Assembly (NCBI RefSeq): GCF_015752045.1
Contig: NZ_JADOUS010000006.1
Location: 124,001 to 188,000 of the forward strand
Reading direction: 5' to 3'
DNA length: 64,000 nt
Origin: Arthrobacter_D sp015752045
GTDB lineage: Bacteria; Actinomycetota; Actinomycetes; Actinomycetales; Micrococcaceae
Below the pieces are notes generated by a model that worked only from the letters and a program-made list of their open reading frames with translations, searched no databases and was not told where the DNA came from. This document shows positions 52,525 to 60,962 of this stretch, piece after piece. The stretch's first letter is position 1, and each line of letters starts with the position of its first letter. A program made the translations under genes and the position numbers.

Positions 52525-53651
52525 AGAGTGCTCCCTTCCAGGATGGCATCGAGGACAGCGTCCCAGCTGTGGTCCTCCGCGAAGCGGCGGGCCGCTACCG
52601 ACATGCTGCGGCGTGCGAGCGGCGTTCCCGCCAGCTCGTCCAGGGCGGCTGCCAGGGCCGCGGGATGGGAGGGTTCGACGAGCAGACCCGTCACCCCGTG
52701 GTCGATGATGTCCGGCACCTGCCCGACGGCCGATGCCACGACCGGCAATCCGGCGGCGCAGTACTCATAGATCTTCAACGGGGAGAAGTACTGTTCCTCC
52801 TCCCGTTCGGTCCGGGGGTAGGGTGCCACGGCGATCGCGCAGCCGGTGAGCATCGCGGGCACCTCCGCGGGGGTCAGCGCTCCCGTGAAGTCGACGTCCA
52901 CACCCTTCGCACCGGCCAGTGCGCGTAGGCTCGCGGCCTCGGGGCCGTCTCCGACGATCCGCAGCTTCCAGGAACCGTCGGACAGCGCTTTGGCCTCGAT
53001 GAGGTCGCTGACCCCGTGCCATGGTTTGAGGGTGCCGACGAAGACGACGGTCGGGGCACCGTCGGCTTCCGCGGAGGGCACGATGCGCTCCACGTTGACC
53101 CCATTCGGTGCCGTGATGATCCTGGGCCGGGAGCCGGGCGATGCGTGTCCGGCGATCCAGGCAGCAACGGGATCGGACACGCAGGCGATCACCGTCGCCG
53201 CGGAGAGCTGGATCCTGAGTGCACGCAGTGCTGTTCCCTCGTCGTGCAGTGCACGGTGGGTCCGCTGTTCATCGATGAGTGGCGCGTTCACCTCGAGGAT
53301 GCCCGGAACCGACAGGGCGGTCGTGATCCGCGCAAGTGCATCGCTGAAGAGCGAATACCGTTCGTAGACCGCAGTGACGCCGTCCTTCACGGCCTGTGCA
53401 GCCAGTGCAGCCGCGGCGTCCCGTTGGGACCGTTCACGCTCCGGCCCGCTGCCGCGGGGGACGGGATGGGTCACCACCCGTACCCCGGCAAGGTCGCCGG
53501 GAACGGAATCGCCGATCCTGGTGCAGTACACGGTGACGTCGGCGCCGCGTGCCAGCCAGCTCCGGATGATCTCCTGCACGTGGACAGAAGCCCCCTTCGA
53601 GCCGAACACAGGGATGCCTGGGTCGATACACACGTAGGCGACACGCGTCAT
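52521..53651 (-). CDS. glycosyltransferase, GT4 type
   Basis: This 376-residue GT-B enzyme has an N-terminal acceptor domain (DPGIPVFGSKGASVHVQEII) and a C-terminal donor domain with FVGTLKPWHG and the E-x7-E-like element near SPLKIYEYCAAGLPVVAS. It transfers a sugar from a nucleotide donor to an unknown acceptor. The ATG at 53651 overlaps the previous stop as ATGA. No signal peptide, so it is cytosolic or peripheral. Confidence 0.85.
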   Translation of the reverse strand: MTRVAYVCIDPGIPVFGSKGASVHVQEIIRSWLARGADVTVYCTRIGDSVPGDLAGVRVVTHPVPRGSGPERERSQRDAAAALAAQAVKDGVTAVYERYSLFSDALARITTALSVPGILEVNAPLIDEQRTHRALHDEGTALRALRIQLSAATVIACVSDPVAAWIAGHASPGSRPRIITAPNGVNVERIVPSAEADGAPTVVFVGTLKPWHGVSDLIEAKALSDGSWKLRIVGDGPEAASLRALAGAKGVDVDFTGALTPAEVPAMLTGCAIAVAPYPRTEREEEQYFSPLKIYEYCAAGLPVVASAVGQVPDIIDHGVTGLLVEPSHPAALAAALDELAGTPLARRSMSVAARRFAEDHSWDAVLDAILEGSTL

Positions 53652-54913
53652 GATGCCCTGGAGGAGCTGAGGGCGCACCGGGTGCTCTCTTCGTCCTGGA
53701 GTTCGCGCAGCCGACGCGCCTGCTCCACCGAGTCGAAGGAGGACTCGATCAGCTGACGCGCCGCGCGTGCCATCCAGGTCAGGTCGGCGGAGGCACAGTA
53801 GGCGAGGGCCCGCACGAGATCGGCGGTGGACCCGGCCCGGGTCAGGATGCCGGTGGCGACGCCGTCACCGGAGTCGAAGACCTCCGAGATCCCTGTGACG
53901 TCGCTCGCGATGCACGGGACGCCGGTGGCCATGGCTTCGAGCAGGACGGTCGGCAGGCCGTCCATGTTGCCGTCCTCGGCCACGACGCACGGGGCCACGA
54001 AGACGTCGGCCCACCGCAGGAGGGCGACGACCTCCTCCTGCGTCTTCGGGCCGAGCAGCGTGACATCGTCCGCGAGATCGAGCGCACCTACCCGCTCGAG
54101 GAGGTCCCCGTACTGCGGCCCTCCCCCCGCGATGCGGACTTCCAGGGCGAAGCCGTCGGCTTTCAGTCGGGCGACTGCTTCGAGCAGGTAGGGGAACCCC
54201 TTCTTCTCGACCAGCCTGCCCACGGCGCAGACACGCAACACCGTTCCTCGTGGTGCCGGGTCCCGGTAGGGGAACCGCCTGAGTTCCAGGCCGTTGTAGA
54301 CGCGGTGTACGGAGGTGTCCTCGCCGGCCGAGACACGGTCGAGGAAACGGTGGTTGAAGTCGCTGACCGTCACCACGTGATGAGCCCGGCGCATGAGATC
54401 CGCGAGGACTGCCGGGTCCACCTCCTCGTGGAAGATGTCCTTCGCGTGGGCAGTGAAGGAGAAGGGGATGTCGACGAGTTCTGCGGCGATCGCAGTGGCA
54501 CGGGTGGCCATGGACCCGAAGTGCGCGTGCGCATGGGTGATGCCCTGGCGGACGAACTCGGCGGCCAGTCCGACACCCTGGTGGGCTTCGATCGGGTCCA
54601 TCGCCAGGAGTCCGGGCAGCATGCGTGCGAAGCGGTCCCCGAACCCCGGAACGATCGCCAGGCCCTCCCCGAGCAGGCCCCAGGCCTCGAGGATCTTCGA
54701 GGGCTTCGCGATATACGTCACGCCGGCTTGGACGCGTGCGAGCTCCGGGTGGAACCGGGGGTCGACCGGTGGACGCAAGGAGAAGAGGCGCAGGTCCTCG
54801 CCCTGCGCCTCCCGGGCAAGGATCTCGGTCACGATGAAGGTCTCGGAGAACCGCGGATACATCTTCACGACATAGGCGGTGCGCGAGGGTCCGGGCCGGT
54901 CAGACAGCAGCAT
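53648..54913 (-). CDS. glycosyltransferase, GT4 type
   Basis: This 421-residue GT-B enzyme has the N-terminal VKMYPRFSETFIVTEILARE and HAHFGSMATRATAIAAEL. The C-terminal donor domain has VGRLVEKKGFPYLLEA, FVAPCVVAEDGNMDGLPTVL and EAMATGVPCIAS. The opening resembles enzymes of polysaccharide and glycolipid assembly. The ATG at 54913, preceded by GGAGG, overlaps the previous gene by 14 nt. Confidence 0.85.
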   Translation of the reverse strand: MLLSDRPGPSRTAYVVKMYPRFSETFIVTEILAREAQGEDLRLFSLRPPVDPRFHPELARVQAGVTYIAKPSKILEAWGLLGEGLAIVPGFGDRFARMLPGLLAMDPIEAHQGVGLAAEFVRQGITHAHAHFGSMATRATAIAAELVDIPFSFTAHAKDIFHEEVDPAVLADLMRRAHHVVTVSDFNHRFLDRVSAGEDTSVHRVYNGLELRRFPYRDPAPRGTVLRVCAVGRLVEKKGFPYLLEAVARLKADGFALEVRIAGGGPQYGDLLERVGALDLADDVTLLGPKTQEEVVALLRWADVFVAPCVVAEDGNMDGLPTVLLEAMATGVPCIASDVTGISEVFDSGDGVATGILTRAGSTADLVRALAYCASADLTWMARAARQLIESSFDSVEQARRLRELQDEESTRCALSSSRAS

Positions 54914-56108
54914 GTGCCCGCCTCCGCTCCTGTGTGCCCGCCTCGGCGACGAGGAGGTCGGCGGCCAGAGGCACGAGTGCGGCGACACCGGTCAGGTCGA
55001 CCTGGGAACGGCCCACCCGGGTGCCCGCGGCGCGCATGAACCAGGCGGTGATGAACTCCGGGGAGAGGTCGTCGGGGTGGCACATGTCGACGATGCCGTG
55101 CCGGGCCAGTGCGGAGGCCCGGATGAGTTGCTCCAGTCGGGGCTCGGTCCGCGGGACGATGAGCGCGGGAGTGGAGGTGCTCATGATCTCGCTGACAGAG
55201 TTGTACCCGCCCATCGAGACGATCGCCGAGGCCCCCTCGATCTCGGAGAGGGCGTCGCGCACCTTGACGACGACCGACGTCCCGGGCCTCGCAGCCCGCT
55301 CGACCAGGCGGCGGTGCTCCTTCGGCATCTGAGGTCCGGTGATGACGAGATGCTCGTAGCCCTCGGGAACCTCGGCGCCGGCAGCTGCGAGCATCAGCGC
55401 AAGGCCGTCCGACCCGCCGCCGGCCATGGTCAGCAGGTAGGGCTGGCTCAGAGGGGTCGATCGTCCGCGGGAAACCCTGCCCGCGGCGAGATAGCCCGTG
55501 TAGCGGACAAGGGGGCTGAGAGTCTCCGGGATCTCGCCTGTGCCCAGAGGGTCGTGGATCGCCGGATCTCCATAGACCCAGATCTGGTCGAAGACCGACC
55601 TGAGCGGGTCGGTTCCACCCATCCTGGCCCACTCCTGCGTCATGACGTGAGGGCTGTCGAGCACCTCACGCAGTCCGAGGACCACCTTGCACGCCGGACG
55701 CTTGAGGCGGAGGTCGGTCAGGGCCTGCCGCAGTTCCCCGTCCACTCCGAACGCATGGCGGTCGACGATCACCAGGTGGGGGCGGAACCGGTCGAACACG
55801 GCGTCGATCATGTGCATGCGTAGCTGGATGAGGGCGTCCTGCCCGATGGACAGGTGGCGCGGGCGGTAACCATCGTTGCTCTTGCGTATCCCGGGCAGGA
55901 CCACCCAATCCCATCCCGACGGGACATCGAAGCGCGTTGCGGAGGATTCTCCCGTGACGAGGAGGCCGGTCACCCGTCGGTTCGCGTAGCCGGGCAGCCC
56001 GGCCGACAGGGCGTGGGCGATAGCGAGGTTGCGGCGTGTGTGCCCGAGCCCCTGAGAGTCATGAGAGTAAAGGACGACCCTGAGCTCCTGGGGCTGCGAA
56101 TCTGCCAT
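54900..56108 (-). CDS. GT28-like glycosyltransferase
   Basis: This 402-residue protein resembles the MurG/COG4671 group. Its N-terminus VVLYSHDSQGLGHTRRNLAI is the hallmark glycine/His loop, and SMGGYNSVSEIMSTSTPALI is the donor-site motif. It is the first gene of the six-gene operon. The ATG at 56108 lacks a clear ribosome site; the frame extends to 56210 but over the palindrome at 56195-56210, so the shorter start is preferred. It may take an activated sugar from the UDP-sugar dehydrogenase encoded 180 nt upstream. Confidence 0.8.
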   Translation of the reverse strand: MADSQPQELRVVLYSHDSQGLGHTRRNLAIAHALSAGLPGYANRRVTGLLVTGESSATRFDVPSGWDWVVLPGIRKSNDGYRPRHLSIGQDALIQLRMHMIDAVFDRFRPHLVIVDRHAFGVDGELRQALTDLRLKRPACKVVLGLREVLDSPHVMTQEWARMGGTDPLRSVFDQIWVYGDPAIHDPLGTGEIPETLSPLVRYTGYLAAGRVSRGRSTPLSQPYLLTMAGGGSDGLALMLAAAGAEVPEGYEHLVITGPQMPKEHRRLVERAARPGTSVVVKVRDALSEIEGASAIVSMGGYNSVSEIMSTSTPALIVPRTEPRLEQLIRASALARHGIVDMCHPDDLSPEFITAWFMRAAGTRVGRSQVDLTGVAALVPLAADLLVAEAGTQERRRAHAAV

Positions 56109-56194
56109 CGTGGATTGCCGACTTTCTTGATGCGGTGATGAGTTGCTGGGGATATCAGTCAGCCAGCCCTGCATGAGCAGCGCATGATGGGGGC

Positions 56195-56210
56195 ATGAGG
56201 GACTTCTCAT
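56195..56210. promoter_or_regulatory. 16-bp palindrome before the glycosyltransferase operon
   Basis: ATGAGGGACTTCTCAT reads ATGAG-N6-CTCAT and lies about 87 nt upstream of the GT28-like start codon. It shares ATGAG-N4-TTCTCAT with the site at 57748-57763. Confidence 0.5.
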
Positions 56211-56288
56211 GTTTCGTAGGGCTGCTCCCCGGTCCGGCGCGTGCAGACAGTGCCGGGACGCTGCCTGAGCGGTCGTCCCGGTGGTGGG

Positions 56289-57602
56289 CTATGGTCTGCC
56301 GATTCCTTTGTAGTTCCAGCCCGCGCGGCGCCACCTGGCGGGCTCCAGCACGTTGCGGCCGTCCAGGATGTTCCTGGCGCGCACCGAGGCCGCGGCCACT
56401 TCCGGGGTGAGGGAACGGTACTCCTCCCACTCGGTGAGCAGCAGCAGGGCGTCGGCGTCGTCCATGGCCTGCGTCAGGTCCTCCTCGTACATGAGCTCCG
56501 GGAAGCGGCGACGTGCACCGTCGATCGCCTCGGGGTCGGTGACGGTGACCTCTGCGCCCTGCAACTGCAGCTGCGCGGCGATGCTGAGGGCGGGGGAGTC
56601 GCGTACGTCGTCGCTGTCGGGTTTGAACGCCGCTCCCAGCACGGTGATGCGCCTACCGAGGAGCGAACCTCCTACCAGGGTTCGGGTGAGCTCGACGGTG
56701 CGGATGCGACGCCGGACATTGATGTCGTCCACTTCACGCAGGAAGGTGAGCGCCTGGTCGGCGCCCAGCTCGCCGGCGCGTGCCATGAACGCCCTGATGT
56801 CCTTCGGGAGACAGCCACCGCCGAAGCCCACACCTGCGTTGAGGAACTTCCGGCCGATTCGATCGTCCATCCCGATCGCGTCGGCGAGGAGTGTGATGTC
56901 CGCGCCTGTGACCTCGCAGACCTCGGCCATGGCGTTGATGAAGGAGATCTTCGTTGCGAGGAACGAGTTCGCTGCGGCTTTGACCAACTCCGCGGTGGCG
57001 TAGTCGGAGCACAGTCGCGGGGTGCCCGTCGACAGGGGGGCGGCATAGACGGCGTCGAGCATCTGCGTGGCACGGAGGCCGGCCTCGCCCTCGGGGAGGC
57101 CGTACACGAGACGGTCGGGGGAGAGCGTGTCGTCGATGGCGAGTCCTTCACGGAGGAACTCCGGATTCCAGGCGAGGATACCGTCGGGATGCCGCCGCGA
57201 GAGATCATCGGCCAGGCGGGCCGCGGTGCCCACGGGGACGGTGGACTTGCCGACAACGAGATTGCCTGGTTCGAGGGCATCGAGCAGCGACGCGAAGGCG
57301 CTGTCGACATGGCGCAGGTCCGCCGCGTATTCGCCCTTACGCTGCGGTGTGCCGATGCAGAGGAAGTGCACCTCCGCTCCCTTGGCGTCGGCCATGCTGG
57401 AACTGAATTTCAGCCGCCCGGTCGTCAGGACCTCGTCCAGCAGTTCGGGCAGGCCGGGTTCGAAGAACGGGGCACGCCCTGCTTGAAGGTCGTCGATCCT
57501 GCGGGGGTCGACATCGATACCCACGACGTCATGGCCGAGCTTGGCCATGCAGACCGCATGGACGGCCCCCAGGTATCCGCAACCGATGACAGATATGCGC
57601 AT
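56289..57602 (-). CDS. UDP-glucose 6-dehydrogenase family protein
   Basis: This 437-residue NAD+-dependent dehydrogenase is typical of UDP-glucose (or GDP-mannose) dehydrogenases. It has the NAD motif GCGYLGAVHAVCMAKLGHDV at the N-terminus, the catalytic Cys in GFGGGCLPKD near residue 260, and VLGAAFKPDSDDVRDSPAL in the C-terminal domain. It oxidises a UDP-sugar twice to a uronate, probably UDP-glucuronate, which could feed the glycosyltransferases downstream. It starts at the ATG at 57602; a longer in-frame extension to 58331 contains the reductase remnant and is not part of it. Confidence 0.9.
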   Translation of the reverse strand: MRISVIGCGYLGAVHAVCMAKLGHDVVGIDVDPRRIDDLQAGRAPFFEPGLPELLDEVLTTGRLKFSSSMADAKGAEVHFLCIGTPQRKGEYAADLRHVDSAFASLLDALEPGNLVVGKSTVPVGTAARLADDLSRRHPDGILAWNPEFLREGLAIDDTLSPDRLVYGLPEGEAGLRATQMLDAVYAAPLSTGTPRLCSDYATAELVKAAANSFLATKISFINAMAEVCEVTGADITLLADAIGMDDRIGRKFLNAGVGFGGGCLPKDIRAFMARAGELGADQALTFLREVDDINVRRRIRTVELTRTLVGGSLLGRRITVLGAAFKPDSDDVRDSPALSIAAQLQLQGAEVTVTDPEAIDGARRRFPELMYEEDLTQAMDDADALLLLTEWEEYRSLTPEVAAASVRARNILDGRNVLEPARWRRAGWNYKGIGRP

Positions 57603-57731
57603 GCTTGTCCTCTTCACGTACGTGCAGGAGTCTGCGGATGAGGGGCAGCACCGGCGGGGTCTTCCGAGGTGGAATCGCGTGACCGCGTGCTGATCCTCCG
57701 GAAGTCCCCATTCAGTCACCCGGACGTTAGT

Positions 57732-58199
57732 CCTCCATGAGCCGGCGATGAGAAGGTTCTCATCCTCATCACGGTGATCGCCCGAGTCCAGATGCTGGGG
57801 GGAGCCGCTGAGGACCCGGACCTCGCAGGTGCCACAGATCCCTTCGCCACACGAAGCGGCGATGGGGACCGCCTGGTCCTGCAGCGCGGTGAGGACGGAC
57901 ACGCCCGCAGGGACATGGATCTCCTTGCCACTCCTTCCGCAGATGATGTCCACCGGGCGGGCCGGCGGGCGGGCCGGCGCAGTGGTGTCCGTCGGAACCG
58001 GCGAGAACCGTTCGAGATGCAGCCTGCCGGCGGGTACGAGGTCGATCACCTCCTGGAGCAGCGGTTCGGGTCCGCAGGCGTACACCTCGGTCTCGAAGGG
58101 TCGGGCGTTGATCGTGGCGGCGAGGTCGAGACGCCCGGGGTGCTCATCGCGTGCACGGATCTCCACCTGGTCGGGGTAGGTGGAGGCCAGGGCGTGCCG
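57732..58199 (-). pseudogene. remnant of a ferredoxin-type (PDR/VanB) oxidoreductase
   Basis: An uninterrupted frame between the dehydrogenase and the GAF gene encodes the C-terminal part of a phthalate-dioxygenase-reductase-type protein. It has the end of the NAD domain (YACGPEPLLQEVIDLV) and a plant-type 2Fe-2S domain with SCGEGICGTCEVRVLSG. The first three cluster cysteines are present. The fourth, expected about 30 residues later, is absent, and the sequence loses similarity there. The N-terminal FMN/NAD part is missing up to the GAF gene's stop. It is thus cut at both ends. Confidence 0.75.
57748..57763. promoter_or_regulatory. 16-bp palindrome upstream of the UDP-sugar dehydrogenase
   Basis: ATGAGAAGGTTCTCAT is a perfect 7-bp inverted repeat around GG, about 146 nt upstream of the dehydrogenase ATG and inside the decayed end of the reductase remnant. 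It matches the site at 56195-56210. Confidence 0.5.
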
Positions 58200-58200
58200 G

Positions 58201-58800
58201 TCAGGACTCCAGGTAGCGGTTGAGCTCCACTTCGGCTTCACCGGCCAGGGCGAGGAGCTTCTGCCGATCAGCACGGGAGAAGTCCCGTGCGTCCTGATCG
58301 AGGATGCAGAAGCTGCCGGCGAACCATCCACCCGGTCCCCGCAGGGGCACCCCGGCGTAGAACCGGACGAACGGGGCGGCGACCACCAAGGGACTGGCCT
58401 CGAATCGGGGATCGGAGAGAGTGTCGGGGATGATCAACGGTTCCTCGTGCTGGATGGTCACATTGCAGAAGGCGATGCTCCGGTCCAGATGCCGGTGCAG
58501 CGGACCGACGAATGACTTGAGGTACTGCTGATCGTCCGTGATCAGGGAAAGGGTCGCCGAGCTCACGCCGAAGTAGTCCCGTGCCCTCCGGGTGATCCGG
58601 TCGAACCGTTCCTCGTCGCCCGAATCGGTCGGCCCTAAGCGTCGGACGTCACGACGCCGCTGATCCTCGGCAAGGGCCGCAGCCCGGGTTGTGGGGCCTT
58701 CGGTGACGGGCAGGTACGAGTCCCGTACCGGTGCGGGCGCCGGCCACGTGTCGGCGTGATCCGGTCGCTCTCCTACTGTTCGCGGTCCGCGATCGGTCAT
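58201..58800 (-). CDS. GAF-domain protein
   Basis: This 199-residue protein has a single GAF domain (residues ~60-190). It includes FDRITRRARDYFGVSSATLS, SIAFCNVTIQHEEPLIIPDT and FYAGVPLRGPGGWFAGSFCI. The pattern is like GAF sensors in cyanobacterial and actinobacterial signalling proteins. There is no output domain, so it may sense a ligand or redox state for a partner. GAGGAA precedes the ATG at 58800. Its stop abuts the reductase remnant. Confidence 0.8.
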   Translation of the reverse strand: MTDRGPRTVGERPDHADTWPAPAPVRDSYLPVTEGPTTRAAALAEDQRRRDVRRLGPTDSGDEERFDRITRRARDYFGVSSATLSLITDDQQYLKSFVGPLHRHLDRSIAFCNVTIQHEEPLIIPDTLSDPRFEASPLVVAAPFVRFYAGVPLRGPGGWFAGSFCILDQDARDFSRADRQKLLALAGEAEVELNRYLES

Positions 58801-58923
58801 GCTGTTCCTCACCCGGAAAGTGCCCCAGCGACACATCCTCTTCCGAGTATGACAAACGAACAGCAAGGGCACTGATCAGGTTTCGCTGCACGCAGCTGGC
58901 GATCGGAGCGCAGTGGGCCACCA

Positions 58924-58952
58924 TTGAGTACCGCCGCCACCCGGGCTACCAT
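58924..58952 (+). promoter_or_regulatory. promoter of the aromatic hydroxylase operon
   Basis: TTGAGT (58924-58929) and TACCAT (58947-58952) are separated by exactly 17 bp. The predicted transcript start near 58959 lies 14 bp before the IclR palindrome. Confidence 0.6.
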
Positions 58953-58972
58953 CGCCCTACGAAAGAAGAACG

Positions 58973-58995
58973 GCGTGTTCGATTATCGAACACGC
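58973..58995. promoter_or_regulatory. perfect 11-bp inverted-repeat IclR operator
   Basis: GCGTGTTCGAT and ATCGAACACGC flank a single central T. The core TTCGATTATCGAA is like known IclR-family sites. It sits between the promoter and the hydroxylase start, and the IclR gene is the next gene of the operon. Confidence 0.8.
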
Positions 58996-59032
58996 GAGCC
59001 ACGGCACATCCACGATGAAGTGAGGCCAGCCC

Positions 59033-60961
59033 GTGCAATTCCACCACCACGGCTACGTGTCGGGTGACCCCCGCGTCCAGCCGGCCGCCGGCGTCGGACT
59101 CGATCGCCCGCAGGAACTCCCCGACGAGGTGGACGTCCTCATCATCGGCACCGGACCCGCCGGGATGATCGCCGCCGCGCAGCTCTCCCAGTTCCCGGGC
59201 ATCAGCACGCGGATCGTCGAGCGCCGCGCGGGCAGGCTCGCGATCGGCCAGGCCGACGGCATCCAGGCCCGCAGCGTCGAGACCTTCCAGGCCTTCGGGT
59301 TCGCCCACCGGATCATCGACGAGGCGTACCGGATCGTCGAGATGGCGTTCTGGAAGCCGGACCCCGCGGACTCCTCGCGGATCATCCGCACGGCCCGCCC
59401 CGAGGACGATCCGACCGCCATCAGCGAGTTCCCGCACCTGATCGTCAACCAGGCCCGCGTCCTCGACTACTTCGCCGAGTTCATGAAGAACGCACCCGCA
59501 CGCATGGAACCCGACTACGGCTTCGAATTCGCGGGCCTGGAGGTCGATGACGAGCAGGAGTACCCGGTGCGGGTCACCCTCGTGCGCGCGGCGGGAGAGC
59601 ACGCGGGCACGGAGCGCACGGTGCGGGCGAAGTACGTGGTGGGGGCCGACGGCGCGCGCAGCCCCGTGCGCCAGGCGATCGGCTGCACCCTGGCCGGGGA
59701 CCAGGCCAACCACGCGTGGGGCGTGATGGACGCCCTCGCGGTCACCGATTTCCCCGACATCCGCCGCAAGTGCGCCATCCAGTCCGGATCCGGCGGCAGC
59801 ATCCTGCTGATCCCGCGCGAGGGCGGGCACCTCTTCCGCATGTACGTGGACCTCGGCGAGGTGGACCCGGCGGACAACGGTGCAGTACGGGCCACCACTC
59901 TCGAGCAGATCATCGCCAAGGCCAACACGATCCTCAGCCCCTACACCCTCGACGTGCGGAACGTCGCCTGGCACAGCGTCTACGAGGTGGGCCACCGCCT
60001 CACCGACAGGTTCGACGACGTCCTGCCGGAGGACGTGGGCACCCGCACCCCGCGCGTCTTCATCACCGGCGACGCCTGCCACACGCACAGCGCCAAGGCG
60101 GGCCAGGGGATGAACGTGTCCATGCAGGACGGCTTCAACCTCGGCTGGAAACTCGGGCACGTCCTCGAGGGCCGCAGCCCGGAGGCCCTCCTGGCCACGT
60201 ACTCGGCCGAACGGCAGGTGGTCGCCAGGGACCTCATCGCGTTCGACAAGGAATGGTCGACGCTCATGGCGCGGAAACCGGAGGACTTCGCCGATCCGTC
60301 CGAACTCGAGGACTTCTACGTGCGGACCATCGAGTTCCCCGCGGGCTTCATGACGCAGTACGCGCCGTCGATGCTCGTCGCCGAGGGCGTGCACCAGGAC
60401 CTCGCCGCCGGCTTCCCCATCGGCAAGCGCTTCAAGTCCGCGCCCGTGGTCCGGGTGTGCGACGGCGTCCCGATGCAGCTCGGTCATCATGCGACGGCGG
60501 ATGGCCGGTGGCGCATCTACGTGTTCGCGGACGGCGCGGCGCCGGGCACGGCCTCCGGTGTGGAGGCGTTCGCCGACTGGATCGGTACCCACCCCGACTC
60601 GCCGCTCGCCGCCACGCCCCCGGGGGCCGACCGGGACGCCTGGTTCGACGTGAAGGTGATCTACCAGCAGGACCACACGCAGGTGGACATCGGACGGGTC
60701 CCGACGGAGTTCACACCCGCGGTGGGGCCGTTCGGACTCACCGACTACGAGAAGGTGTACGCCGCCGATCCGGCCGCGGACATCTTCGACCTGCGCGGAC
60801 TGGACCGCGCCGGCGTCGTCGTCGTGGTCCGGCCCGACCAGTACGTGGCGCACGTGATCCCGCTGAGCGGCACCGCGGGCCTGGCCGCGTTCTTCGCCCC
60901 GCTCCTGGCGTCCCGGGCGGACAGTCCCGGGACGCCGGGAGCCGGCCGGACCTTCGCCTGA
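59033..60961 (+). CDS. FAD-dependent aromatic hydroxylase, 3-hydroxybenzoate 4-monooxygenase (MobA) type
   Basis: This 642-residue flavoprotein of the phenol-hydroxylase class has an N-terminal FAD motif (IGTGPAGMIAAAQL), VGADGARSPVRQAIG, FITGDACHTHSAKAGQGMNV and a C-terminal thioredoxin-like domain. The length and N-terminus (MQFHHHGYVSGDP) are closest to Comamonas MobA, which makes protocatechuate from 3-hydroxybenzoate with NADPH and O2. The next genes are an IclR regulator and a PaaK-type ligase, so a phenylacetate-like substrate cannot be excluded. GTG start with a weak GAAGTGAGG upstream. Confidence 0.82.
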   Translation: MQFHHHGYVSGDPRVQPAAGVGLDRPQELPDEVDVLIIGTGPAGMIAAAQLSQFPGISTRIVERRAGRLAIGQADGIQARSVETFQAFGFAHRIIDEAYRIVEMAFWKPDPADSSRIIRTARPEDDPTAISEFPHLIVNQARVLDYFAEFMKNAPARMEPDYGFEFAGLEVDDEQEYPVRVTLVRAAGEHAGTERTVRAKYVVGADGARSPVRQAIGCTLAGDQANHAWGVMDALAVTDFPDIRRKCAIQSGSGGSILLIPREGGHLFRMYVDLGEVDPADNGAVRATTLEQIIAKANTILSPYTLDVRNVAWHSVYEVGHRLTDRFDDVLPEDVGTRTPRVFITGDACHTHSAKAGQGMNVSMQDGFNLGWKLGHVLEGRSPEALLATYSAERQVVARDLIAFDKEWSTLMARKPEDFADPSELEDFYVRTIEFPAGFMTQYAPSMLVAEGVHQDLAAGFPIGKRFKSAPVVRVCDGVPMQLGHHATADGRWRIYVFADGAAPGTASGVEAFADWIGTHPDSPLAATPPGADRDAWFDVKVIYQQDHTQVDIGRVPTEFTPAVGPFGLTDYEKVYAADPAADIFDLRGLDRAGVVVVVRPDQYVAHVIPLSGTAGLAAFFAPLLASRADSPGTPGAGRTFA

Positions 60962-60962
60962 C

